A DNA stretch of 5,654 bases. Origin: Actinomycetes bacterium (lineage in GTDB: Bacteria; Actinomycetota; Acidimicrobiia; Acidimicrobiales; Palsa-688). The stretch lies in contig JAKARG010000225.1 of assembly GCA_021819345.1 (NCBI GenBank), positions 1 through 5,654 of the forward strand. The letters are read 5' to 3'. The position numbers and the translations under genes are program-made. The notes below the pieces were generated by a model. The model was given only the letters and a program-made list of their open reading frames with translations. It did no database searches and had not been told where the DNA came from. Shown in pieces: positions 1-5,634 of this stretch. The stretch's first letter is position 1. Every line of letters begins with the position of its first letter.

Positions 1-657
1 CGCGCCTCCCGGCTCAGCTGGCCCCTGCGCCGGCCGGGCTCCGGCGGCGCCGGGCTCGACGGGGTGCTCGCCCGCGACTCGCTCGCCGAGGGTCCCGGGC
101 TCGACTGGATCACCGAGCTCGCCGAGCGGCCCGACGTCGAGCCCTCCTGGGCCTCGACCCCCACCCCGGCCACGGTGTCCCCGGGAGCCGCGGAACCCGC
201 CGGCGCGCCGCTCGGGGGTGCCTGGGGGGACAGCCCCTGGGAGGACAGTCCCTGGGAGGACATCGAGCCCGCCGGCACGCCGCACGGGAGCGCCTGGGAG
301 GACATCGAGCCCGCCGTCATGCCCGCATCCGAGCTCGCTCCGCGGCCCGCATCCGGGCCCCACCAGGTCGCCTCCAGCTCGGGCCGAGGCCCTCTCGGCT
401 CCACGAAGGCTCCCCGCTCCGATGCCAGCGCCACCGGAGCTGCCGCGGTCCCGACGAGCGGGGGCGAGCTGAGGAGAGCCGGAGCGCCGAGAGCCGGAGA
501 GCGCTCCCCCGGCAGGGTCTCGCCGCTCGTCGACGTGCTGGTCCCTCTCGGGGGCTGGAAGGACGGCGAGTGGTGCTTCGACCGTCCCCTCGGCGACCTG
601 CTCGACCCGGTGTTCGGCGGCGCGCCGGCCGAGCCGGCCAGCCCCGGCGACCGCTAA
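1..657 (+). CDS. Hypothetical Pro/Ala/Gly-rich repeat-containing protein, 3' part of gene (5' end outside window)
   Basis: The frame is open from base 1 and ends with TAA at 655-657. The first possible internal start is a GTG at 64, but it has no convincing ribosome binding site and the frame stays open upstream, so I treat this as the C-terminal 218 residues of a longer gene. I do not recognise a family. Most of the sequence is low-complexity Pro, Ala, Gly and Ser, with acidic Trp-Glu-Asp patches in the repeat at 193-315, and no membrane segment or signal peptide is visible. The last 45 or so residues look more ordered, with hydrophobic and aromatic positions (LVDVLVPLGGW, then EWCFDRPLGDLLDPVF), and could be a small terminal motif or docking segment. 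The gene precedes pilD by 30 bases on the same strand, so co-transcription is possible. A link to pili is only suggested by position. The GC-rich codon use matches the neighbours, so the frame is probably real, but high GC can also create long spurious frames. Confidence 0.6.
   Translation, partial: RASRLSWPLRRPGSGGAGLDGVLARDSLAEGPGLDWITELAERPDVEPSWASTPTPATVSPGAAEPAGAPLGGAWGDSPWEDSPWEDIEPAGTPHGSAWEDIEPAVMPASELAPRPASGPHQVASSSGRGPLGSTKAPRSDASATGAAAVPTSGGELRRAGAPRAGERSPGRVSPLVDVLVPLGGWKDGEWCFDRPLGDLLDPVFGGAPAEPASPGDR
193..315 (+). repeat. Degenerate in-frame tandem repeat (EPAG-x-P-x-G-x-AW-x-D units)
   Basis: Two 39-base units at 193-231 and 265-303 match at 33 of 39 positions by eye and encode EPAGAPLGGAWGD and EPAGTPHGSAWED. 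A third partial unit (EPA) starts at 307. Between the long units is a 15-base tandem pair at 231-245 and 246-260, encoding PWED-type repeats. A 23-base segment at 251-273 recurs exactly at 293-315. All spacings are multiples of three, so the reading frame is kept. This looks like recent in-frame duplication inside a disordered linker. Confidence 0.85.
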
Positions 658-676
658 CCTCCCGCGAAGACCTCCC

Positions 677-682
677 AGGAGG
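677..682 (+). promoter_or_regulatory. Strong Shine-Dalgarno of pilD inside a small inverted repeat
   Basis: AGGAGG lies two bases before the GTG at 685 and five before the GTG at 688. The spacing favours 688 as the start. The site is directly preceded by CCTCC at 671-675, which is complementary to it, and a second CCTCC lies at 658-662, so the ribosome binding site could be folded away. Regulation by this fold is inference. Confidence 0.7.
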
Positions 683-687
683 ACGTG

Positions 688-1473
688 GTGCCCTCGACCG
701 CTGCGCTCGCCGTGATCTCGCTGCCCTTCGGCCTCGTGATCGGGTCCTTCCTCAACGTCGTGGTGCACCGGGTGCCAGCTGGCCGGTCGTTGTCGCGGCC
801 CCGCTCGGCCTGTCCCGGCTGCTCCGAGCCGATCGCTGCCTACGACAACATCCCGGTCGTCTCCTGGCTGGTGCTGCGCGGTCGCTGCCGGCACTGTCGT
901 CGGGCGATCTCGGTCCGCTACCCACTCGTCGAGGCAGGTACGGCCGCCCTCTTCGCCGGGGTCGGGCTGCGCTTCGGGTGGACCTGGACGACTCCGGCGG
1001 TCGACGTCTTCGTCGCCGGCCTGCTCGCCCTGGCGTGCGTCGACCTGGAGCGCTACCTGCTCCCCCGGCGGATCGTGTACCCCATGGCGCTCCTGAGCGG
1101 GGGGCTCCTCGTGGTGGCGTCGGCGGCCTCGGGGGACTGGGGGCATCTCGAGGTGGGGGCGGCCTGCGCGGCGGTGGCCTTCGGGGTCTTCTGGGCGCTC
1201 AACCGGGCCAACCCGCGTTGGCTCGGCTTCGGCGACGTCCGCCTGGCCGCAGTGATCGGCCTCGTGCTCGGGTGGCTCGGGGCGGACTACGCCCTGGTCG
1301 GCTTCCTCGTCGCCAACCTCGCCGGTGTGGTGGTCGCCGGAGGGCTCATGGCATCTGGCCGGATGGGCCGGCAGACCCCGATGCCCTACGGGGTGTTCCT
1401 CGCCGCCGGGTCGGTGCTCACCGTGCTCGCCGGCGCCCCCCTGACCCAGCTGCTCGCCGCCCACCCGATCTGA
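688..1473 (+). CDS. pilD: Type IV prepilin peptidase / N-methyltransferase (A24 family)
   Basis: This is a membrane aspartic protease that cleaves the leader of type IV prepilin-like proteins and, in full-length members, methylates the new N-terminus. Counting from the GTG at 688, the N-terminal domain opens with GSFLNVVVHRVP, followed by the paired Cys motifs CPGC (C42, C45) and CRHC (C67, C70) around the typical DNIPVVSWL stretch. The peptidase domain has the two catalytic aspartates: D119 (ACVDLERYLLP) and D183 in GFGDVRL. Their 64-residue spacing equals that of the well-studied family member TcpJ. A conserved PYGVFLA segment lies near the C-terminus. About seven or eight hydrophobic segments are present, and the length of 261 residues is normal for a bifunctional enzyme. 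The usual Lys of GxGDxK is Arg here, a conservative change. GTG codons at 685 and 712 are alternative starts. The next gene starts about 10 bases downstream, which suggests an operon. Confidence 0.95.
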   Translation: MPSTAALAVISLPFGLVIGSFLNVVVHRVPAGRSLSRPRSACPGCSEPIAAYDNIPVVSWLVLRGRCRHCRRAISVRYPLVEAGTAALFAGVGLRFGWTWTTPAVDVFVAGLLALACVDLERYLLPRRIVYPMALLSGGLLVVASAASGDWGHLEVGAACAAVAFGVFWALNRANPRWLGFGDVRLAAVIGLVLGWLGADYALVGFLVANLAGVVVAGGLMASGRMGRQTPMPYGVFLAAGSVLTVLAGAPLTQLLAAHPI

Positions 1474-1477
1474 GGTG
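1472..1477 (+). promoter_or_regulatory. Probable Shine-Dalgarno for the membrane glycosyltransferase gene, overlapping the pilD stop
   Basis: GAGGTG overlaps the TGA stop of pilD (1471-1473) and lies six bases before the GTG at 1484. The alternative GTG at 1475 falls inside this site and has no good Shine-Dalgarno of its own, so 1484 is the preferred start. The arrangement suggests translational coupling to pilD. Confidence 0.5.
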
Positions 1478-1483
1478 GGGCGG

Positions 1484-3577
1484 GTGAGGACTACGGGGAC
1501 ATCCTCCCCGTCCGGGTCGTGGACGGGCACGGGGCGCGGCCCCTCCGGAGACGTCGAGCCGGCGGCCCTTCCACCCACCGAGCGCCGCTCCCCGGCCGCG
1601 ACGCTCCTGGCGGAGCCCCCTGGGGCAGGCGCCGTCGTGCGCTCCTCGCCCTCGCCGGGATCCGCTCTCGCGTCCCGCTCGCCGGGAGCCGAGCCCGGCC
1701 GGCGCACTGCCGGGTCTGCCACCCGCCGGTTGCGGGCGTCCTGGGGGGTCGAGCTGGCGGTCATCGGCGTGGTCGGCCTGGTGCTCCCCCTCGGCCTCGC
1801 CGCCCACTACGGCACCCTCGGAGCCCCGACGGCCGACGACTGGGCCTACGACCTCGCGGTGTTCCACCTCTTCGAGACCGGCCGGTTCTTCCTCTACCAC
1901 TGGGTCACGATCAACTTCGTCGGCCAGGCGGCCCTGGCGCTGCCGGTCGTGGCGATCTTCGGTCGCCACATCGCGGCGCTCAACGTCTGGACCTGCGTCG
2001 TCGGCTTCGCCGGGCTGGTTGCCACGTGCCACCTCGGTCGCAGCCTCGGGTTGTCGCGGCTAGCCGCGCTCGGATCGGCCGTCTTCCTCGGGCTGAGCCC
2101 GGTGTGGCTGCAGCTGTCGGTCTCGTTCATGACCGACGTCCCGGCGCTCAGCTTCGGCCTGATCGCCCTGGCGCTCTTCGCCGCCGACCGCCGCTCGGAG
2201 CGTTTCGTCACCCCCCTTGCGCTGGCCTCCCTTGCGGCCGGCCTGATCGCGTTCAGCATCAGGGAGACAACCTTCCCGGTGCTCGTCGGCATCGTCGTCG
2301 CCCGCGCCTGGCGCGACGGTCGCCCTTCCCTGCGGGCGGTGCGCAACTGGCTGACGGTCGCGGTGGCTGCCGCAGGCGCGACCGTCGCCGAGTACGCCTG
2401 GCGCCACACGCTGCCCGGCGAGGGCTACCAGGCCCCGCCATCCATCCACCCGCTGTGGGTGCTCCGCCTGGCGTCAGACACCTGGACCTGGCCACTGCTC
2501 GGGCTGTTACTCGCCCCGGCGGCGATCTACGCCGGCGGGTGGGCTGCCCTGCGCCGGGCCATGGCCGAGCGGCCACTTCGCCTCGCTGCCGCGTGGCTGG
2601 TCATGCCGGTGCTCCCCCTTCTCGCCCACTTGGTGTCCGCCGAGGCGTCCCTCTCGGCAGGCTTCCCCGGGGAGCTCACCTTCTTGTCGTCAGCGGTCCT
2701 GCCCTTCGGCAACCAGCTCTTCGACCTGTCGCTGTCGAGCTCTGCTGTACCCGGTGGGCTCTGGCTCGTCCTCGGCGTTGACGTCGCTCTGAGCGTGGTC
2801 GCAGTCGCCTCGTGGCTCATGATCGCGGCGCTGGCCGTCGAGGCCATCTTTCGGAGCCGGCCGGCCGGGGCCGCCAGGCGATGCCCCGGCGGCTCTCGGG
2901 CACCCGCCTGGGCAACTGGCAACCCTGGGGCTCGCCGGGCCGTGCTCGTCGCCGGCTTGCTGAGTGGGACCGTCTTCTGCCTGCTACTGGCGACCGGGTT
3001 CGCCCTCTTCGAGCGCGACGAGATGGTCGCGGCCATCCCCCTCGGGCTCCTGCTCGCCTCCCACCGCCGACCTGGCTCCCAGCCGCTCTGCCGGCTCACC
3101 TCTTGCCCGGCCCGCCGGCGGCGCAGGCTCACCCGCTCCGGCACCTCGCTCGTGGCCGTGGCGCTGATCTCGGTCGTCTCGCTCGGGGTGAGCGCACGTG
3201 ACCTCGCCAGCGACGGAGGCACCTGGAGCTTCGCAGCGACCTTCACCCGGGCGCACCCGGGACTCGGCGCGTCGGGCATCGAGGCCGGCTGGGTGTGGGA
3301 CAGCTTCCACTCGGGGCGGATGGGGGCCTCGCTGCCCGGAGCGTGCTATGCCGAGGTGCTCACCACCACTGCGACGCCGGGGATCGACCGGCGCCACCTC
3401 CGCTTCCCCCTCGCCGCCGAGACGATCGAGGCGGCGCCGGTCGAGCCGGAACCCCGGTCCTGCGACGGCCGCTACGGGCTCGGGCGCGCCGGCGCCAGAG
3501 CTGGCGCTCCCGCTAGCCGCCCGCCGAGGATGGCACCGGGCGGACCAGCCGGGCGAGCGAGGCCAGTACCCCGTTGA
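1484..3577 (+). CDS. Multi-pass membrane protein, probable GT-C fold (family 39-like) glycosyltransferase
   Basis: Family 39-like GT-C enzymes transfer a sugar from a polyprenyl-phosphate donor to an acceptor on the outer face of the membrane. Numbering here is from the GTG at 1484. About 85 residues of Pro/Ser/Arg-rich, probably disordered cytoplasmic sequence precede the first membrane helix (roughly 88-108). The loop after it carries ADDW (D118, D119), where the family has its catalytic acidic residue. Around 216-220 is MTDVP, a hallmark seen in ArnT/PMT-like proteins. I estimate 11 to 13 membrane segments up to about residue 572, with Arg-rich loops near 455-487 and 528-553, then an external tail of about 120 residues. 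The acceptor cannot be read from sequence; pilin, cell-wall glycan or lipid are all possible. The last 21 codons run antisense to the 3' end of nusB and are low-complexity, so the natural tail may vary. An N-terminal start further downstream (GTG 1637 or TTG 1730) is possible. Confidence 0.75.
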   Translation: MRTTGTSSPSGSWTGTGRGPSGDVEPAALPPTERRSPAATLLAEPPGAGAVVRSSPSPGSALASRSPGAEPGRRTAGSATRRLRASWGVELAVIGVVGLVLPLGLAAHYGTLGAPTADDWAYDLAVFHLFETGRFFLYHWVTINFVGQAALALPVVAIFGRHIAALNVWTCVVGFAGLVATCHLGRSLGLSRLAALGSAVFLGLSPVWLQLSVSFMTDVPALSFGLIALALFAADRRSERFVTPLALASLAAGLIAFSIRETTFPVLVGIVVARAWRDGRPSLRAVRNWLTVAVAAAGATVAEYAWRHTLPGEGYQAPPSIHPLWVLRLASDTWTWPLLGLLLAPAAIYAGGWAALRRAMAERPLRLAAAWLVMPVLPLLAHLVSAEASLSAGFPGELTFLSSAVLPFGNQLFDLSLSSSAVPGGLWLVLGVDVALSVVAVASWLMIAALAVEAIFRSRPAGAARRCPGGSRAPAWATGNPGARRAVLVAGLLSGTVFCLLLATGFALFERDEMVAAIPLGLLLASHRRPGSQPLCRLTSCPARRRRRLTRSGTSLVAVALISVVSLGVSARDLASDGGTWSFAATFTRAHPGLGASGIEAGWVWDSFHSGRMGASLPGACYAEVLTTTATPGIDRRHLRFPLAAETIEAAPVEPEPRSCDGRYGLGRAGARAGAPASRPPRMAPGGPAGRARPVPR
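3491..3508 (-). terminator. Hairpin just after the nusB stop; weak terminator candidate
   Basis: GCGCCAG at 3492-3498 and CTGGCGC at 3501-3507 form an inverted repeat, extendable by a G-U pair, with a four-base loop once the closing pair is opened. On the - strand it begins five bases after the nusB TAG. No T-run follows on either strand, so a classic intrinsic terminator is not supported. It could be a 3' stabilising hairpin or simply GC-rich chance. It lies inside the 3' coding part of the convergent gene. Confidence 0.25.
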
Positions 3578-3932
3578 CGAAGCGTCCGGAGTCCTCGGTC
3601 GAGTACTGCTTGGCGAGCTCGACGGCCTCGGAGAGCACGACCGCAGTCGGGGTTCCCGGCTCGCCGATCAGCTCGTAGGTCGCCATCCGCAGCACGTTGC
3701 GGTCTACCGCCGGCATCCGCTCCACCTGCCAGCCGACTGCGTGCTCGCCGAGGAGACGGTCGATCTCCGCCGCGTGCAGCTCGACTCCCTCCAGGAGCGC
3801 CAGCACGTAGGGGTCGGGGCTCACCGGCAGCTCGGCCACCAGCTCGCCAGGTCGCTGGCCCTTCACCTCGGCCTCGTAGAGCAGCCCGAGGGCCCGCTCG
3901 CGCGCCTGGCGCCGGGCGCCAGCAGGGGCCAC
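3513..3932 (-). CDS. nusB: Transcription antitermination factor NusB
   Basis: NusB binds boxA RNA together with NusE (ribosomal protein S10) to keep RNA polymerase processive on rRNA operons; it is a small cytoplasmic all-helical protein. The 139 residues match the usual length. The N-terminus has the Arg-rich RNA-binding start followed by ARERALGLLYEAEV. The C-terminal half carries the family signature: W68 with the following VERMPAVDRNVLRMATYEL, then TAVVLSEAVELAKQYS and FVNGVLASLAR. The GTG start at 3932 lies two bases after the efp stop and leaves only a short leader before the conserved helix, so it fits the family. No Shine-Dalgarno is visible, which points to translation coupled to efp. 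An 8-base inverted repeat at 3906-3922 lies within codons 4-9. The 3' end overlaps the convergent membrane-protein gene by 65 bases. Confidence 0.96.
   Translation of the reverse strand: MAPAGARRQARERALGLLYEAEVKGQRPGELVAELPVSPDPYVLALLEGVELHAAEIDRLLGEHAVGWQVERMPAVDRNVLRMATYELIGEPGTPTAVVLSEAVELAKQYSTEDSGRFVNGVLASLARLVRPVPSSAGG
3906..3922 (-). repeat. Perfect 8-base inverted repeat in the start of nusB
   Basis: CTGGCGCC at 3906-3913 and GGCGCCAG at 3915-3922 are exact reverse complements around a single base. In the nusB mRNA this can fold as a 7-pair GC-rich hairpin with a three-base loop, beginning eight bases downstream of the GTG start codon. It lies in coding sequence and could hinder independent initiation; chance formation in such GC-rich DNA is also likely. 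Confidence 0.5.
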
Positions 3933-3934
3933 GG

Positions 3935-4504
3935 CTAGGAGCTGGCGCGCGTGAGGTACTCCCCTGAGCGGGTGTCCACCTTCACCCGGTCGCCCACGCC
4001 GACGAAGAGGGGGACCTGTACCTGCAGGCCGGTCTCTAGGGTCGCCGGCTTGCGAGCCCCCGAGACCCGGTCGCCCTGCAGCCCCGGCTCGGTCTCGGTG
4101 ACCTCCAGCTCGACTGCCGCCGGCAGCTCGACGCCGACTATCTCGCCGTCGAAGATCTGCAGCACTGCGGAGTCGCCCTCCTTCAGGTAGCCGGCGGCGG
4201 CACCGAGGGCCCCCCGGGGAGCGTTGATCTGCTCGTAGTCACCGGTGTCCATGAACACCAGGGCGTCGCCGTCGGGATAGAGGTACTGCATCTCCCGCTT
4301 GTCGATCAGGGCCTGGTCGAGCTTCTCGTCGGCCCGGTAGGTGCGCTCGAGCACCGCTCCGCTACGGACGTTCTTCAGCTTGGTCCGCACGAAGGCTCCA
4401 CCCTTGCCCGGCTTCACGTGCTGGAACTCCACGACCGAGAAGAGCCCCTCGCTCAGGTTGAGGGTCATCCCGTTCTTCAGGTCGTTGGTCGATACGGCGG
4501 GCAT
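3935..4504 (-). CDS. efp: Translation elongation factor P
   Basis: EF-P binds between the P and E sites of the ribosome and promotes peptide bond formation at polyproline stretches. The 189-residue protein has the three expected barrel domains: a KOW-like domain I (about 1-65), an OB domain II (about 66-128) and a C-terminal OB domain III ending in GDRVKVDTRSGEYLTRA. The functional loop reads KPGKGGAF, with the tip lysine at K34, the residue that is modified in Escherichia coli. The ATG at 4504 is chosen because it gives the family N-terminus (STNDLKNGM) and has AAGGA six bases upstream. The open frame extends further upstream, but that part is a shadow of pepQ. The start overlaps the pepQ stop by one base, and nusB follows two bases after the TAG. 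No EF-P modification enzyme is present in this window. Confidence 0.97.
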   Translation of the reverse strand: MPAVSTNDLKNGMTLNLSEGLFSVVEFQHVKPGKGGAFVRTKLKNVRSGAVLERTYRADEKLDQALIDKREMQYLYPDGDALVFMDTGDYEQINAPRGALGAAAGYLKEGDSAVLQIFDGEIVGVELPAAVELEVTETEPGLQGDRVSGARKPATLETGLQVQVPLFVGVGDRVKVDTRSGEYLTRASS

Positions 4505-5622
4505 CAGTGGTCCTTCGGGGCGAGGGTGAGCGGGTAGCAGCCGGCGGCGGTCACCACCACCGTGTCCTCGATGCGGACCCCACCGACACCGGGGAGGTAC
4601 ACGCCGGGCTCGACAGTGACGACTTGGCCGGCACGGAGCATATCGGTCGAGCCCGCCGCGACCGACGGGGCTTCGTGGATGTCGAGGCCGACCCCGTGGC
4701 CGGTGCCGTGCACGAAGCGCTCCGCCCAGCCGGCCGTAGAGATCACCTCCCGGCACGCCCGGTCGACCTCCGAGGCATCCACCCCGTCGGCGACTGCCGC
4801 CACGCCGGCCGCCTGCGACTCGGCGACGACCGCCAACGCCCGCCGCAGCTCCGGGTCGGCGACCTCGCCCACCACGAGCGTACGGGTCATGTCCGAGCGG
4901 TAGCCGTCGACCTCCGCCCCGAAGTCCACCACCACCGCATCACCCGCAGCGATCCGCCTCGGGGTGGGCCGGTGATGCGGCATGGCTGCCGCCGGCCCGG
5001 CAGCGACGATCGTCTCGAAGCCGGGGCCGTCAGCGCCGTGGGCCCGCATCGCGGCGTCGAGGGCGGTGGCCAGCTCTGCTTCGCTAGGCCCTCCCTCGAG
5101 GCTCCGGGCGACCTCGGCGAGCGCCGCGTCGGCCGCCCCGGCGGCGAGGCCGATCCGGGCCAGCTCTGCGTCGTCCTTGACCCGGCGCAGCTCTTCCACG
5201 AGGCCGGTCGTGGCGACGAGGTCGACCCCGGGGAACCAGGTCGCCGCGAAGTCGAGCTGGCGCGCCCAGCTCACGTGCTCGGACTCGAGGCAGAGTGCTC
5301 CGAGCCCGGCGGCACCGACGACCGAGCCGGCGACCCGGGCCCGCTCCTCGGCCGACAGCCCCACCTCGACCACGACTCCGGCGCCGGCGGTCTGCTCGGC
5401 GGCCTGGGTGGCGTAGCGCCCGTCGGTGAGCAGCACGTTGCGCGAGGGCAGCACGAAGAGGATCCCCGCCGAGCCGGCGAAGCCGCTCAGGTAGCGGACG
5501 TTGGTGAGGCTCGTCACTGCCAGGGCGGGAAGGCCGTCGCGCTCCAGGCGGTCCCGGAGCCGACCGAGACGCCCGGCGTGGTCCATCGGCGGGAGAGGTC
5601 TCTCGGTTGCTGCAGCCGGCAT
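4504..5622 (-). CDS. pepQ: Xaa-Pro dipeptidase / aminopeptidase P family protein (M24B metallopeptidase)
   Basis: This is a cytoplasmic dinuclear metal peptidase that cleaves bonds N-terminal to proline in peptides. The 372 residues contain a creatinase-type N-terminal domain (about 15-140, with NVRYLSGFAGSAG and LLTDGRYATQA) and a C-terminal pita-bread domain. All five metal ligands are visible: D233 (VVDFGAEVDG), D244 (YRSDMTRT), H309 (HGTGHGVG), E338 (TVEPGVY) and E352 (RIEDTV). The MPHHRP motif at 214-219 supplies the usual substrate-site histidine. The ATG at 5622 is the longest start and has no Shine-Dalgarno, but a possible leaderless promoter fits it. A second ATG at 5586 would remove 12 poorly conserved residues and also lacks a ribosome site. 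The symbol pepQ follows the actinobacterial order pepQ-efp-nusB; whether the enzyme prefers dipeptides or longer peptides cannot be decided from sequence. Confidence 0.93.
   Translation of the reverse strand: MPAAATERPLPPMDHAGRLGRLRDRLERDGLPALAVTSLTNVRYLSGFAGSAGILFVLPSRNVLLTDGRYATQAAEQTAGAGVVVEVGLSAEERARVAGSVVGAAGLGALCLESEHVSWARQLDFAATWFPGVDLVATTGLVEELRRVKDDAELARIGLAAGAADAALAEVARSLEGGPSEAELATALDAAMRAHGADGPGFETIVAAGPAAAMPHHRPTPRRIAAGDAVVVDFGAEVDGYRSDMTRTLVVGEVADPELRRALAVVAESQAAGVAAVADGVDASEVDRACREVISTAGWAERFVHGTGHGVGLDIHEAPSVAAGSTDMLRAGQVVTVEPGVYLPGVGGVRIEDTVVVTAAGCYPLTLAPKDH
4511..4515 (-). promoter_or_regulatory. Shine-Dalgarno of efp within the end of pepQ
   Basis: AAGGA on the - strand lies six bases before the efp ATG, inside the last codons of pepQ. 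It fixes the efp start and, with the TGATG stop/start overlap, indicates coupled translation of pepQ and efp. Confidence 0.7.
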
Positions 5623-5628
5623 GCTCGC

Positions 5629-5634
5629 ACGCTA
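5629..5634 (-). promoter_or_regulatory. Candidate -10 element for a leaderless pepQ-efp-nusB transcript
   Basis: TAGCGT on the - strand fits the actinobacterial TANNNT -10 pattern. Exactly six bases separate it from the A of the pepQ ATG, so transcription could begin at the start codon. The absence of a Shine-Dalgarno agrees with a leaderless mRNA. The -35 region falls at or beyond the window edge and cannot be judged. If pepQ is instead expressed from an upstream gene's transcript, this site may be chance. Confidence 0.4.

Noticed and set aside
570..1487. Long + strand open frame covering the pilD region in another frame
   Set aside because: The product is Arg/Pro-rich low-complexity sequence with no family features, while the overlapping frame encodes a clear PilD. 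It is a typical high-GC shadow.
1519..2781. 420-codon + strand frame inside the membrane-protein gene
   Set aside because: It is extremely rich in Arg and Pro without hydrophobic helices or motifs; a frame shadow of the real gene.
1418..3397. Several - strand open frames opposite the membrane glycosyltransferase (1418-2032, 1894-2409, 2060-2449, 2259-2576, 2527-3279, 2984-3397)
   Set aside because: All are Arg/Ala/Gly-rich or Ser/Arg-rich, overlap each other and have no recognisable motifs, whereas the + strand frame gives consistent membrane segments and family motifs.
3198..3938. + strand open frame antisense to nusB
   Set aside because: It is antisense to a strongly conserved nusB and has no domain features of its own.
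3491..3948. Recurrence of GGCGCCAG/CTGGCGC at both ends of nusB as a possible dispersed regulatory element
   Set aside because: CTGGCGC also occurs many times elsewhere in the window inside ordinary coding sequence (for example in the 1930s, 2160s and 2390s), so its recurrence is explained by base composition and codon choice. Only the paired inverted repeats were kept.
4505..4756. Upstream extension of efp to 4756
   Set aside because: The extra 84 residues are Arg/Gly-rich and overlap pepQ. The family N-terminus and a good Shine-Dalgarno both sit at the ATG 4504.
4562..5416. + strand open frames opposite pepQ (4562-4903, 4982-5416)
   Set aside because: Ser/Ala/Thr-rich shadows of the M24 peptidase, with no start signals or motifs.
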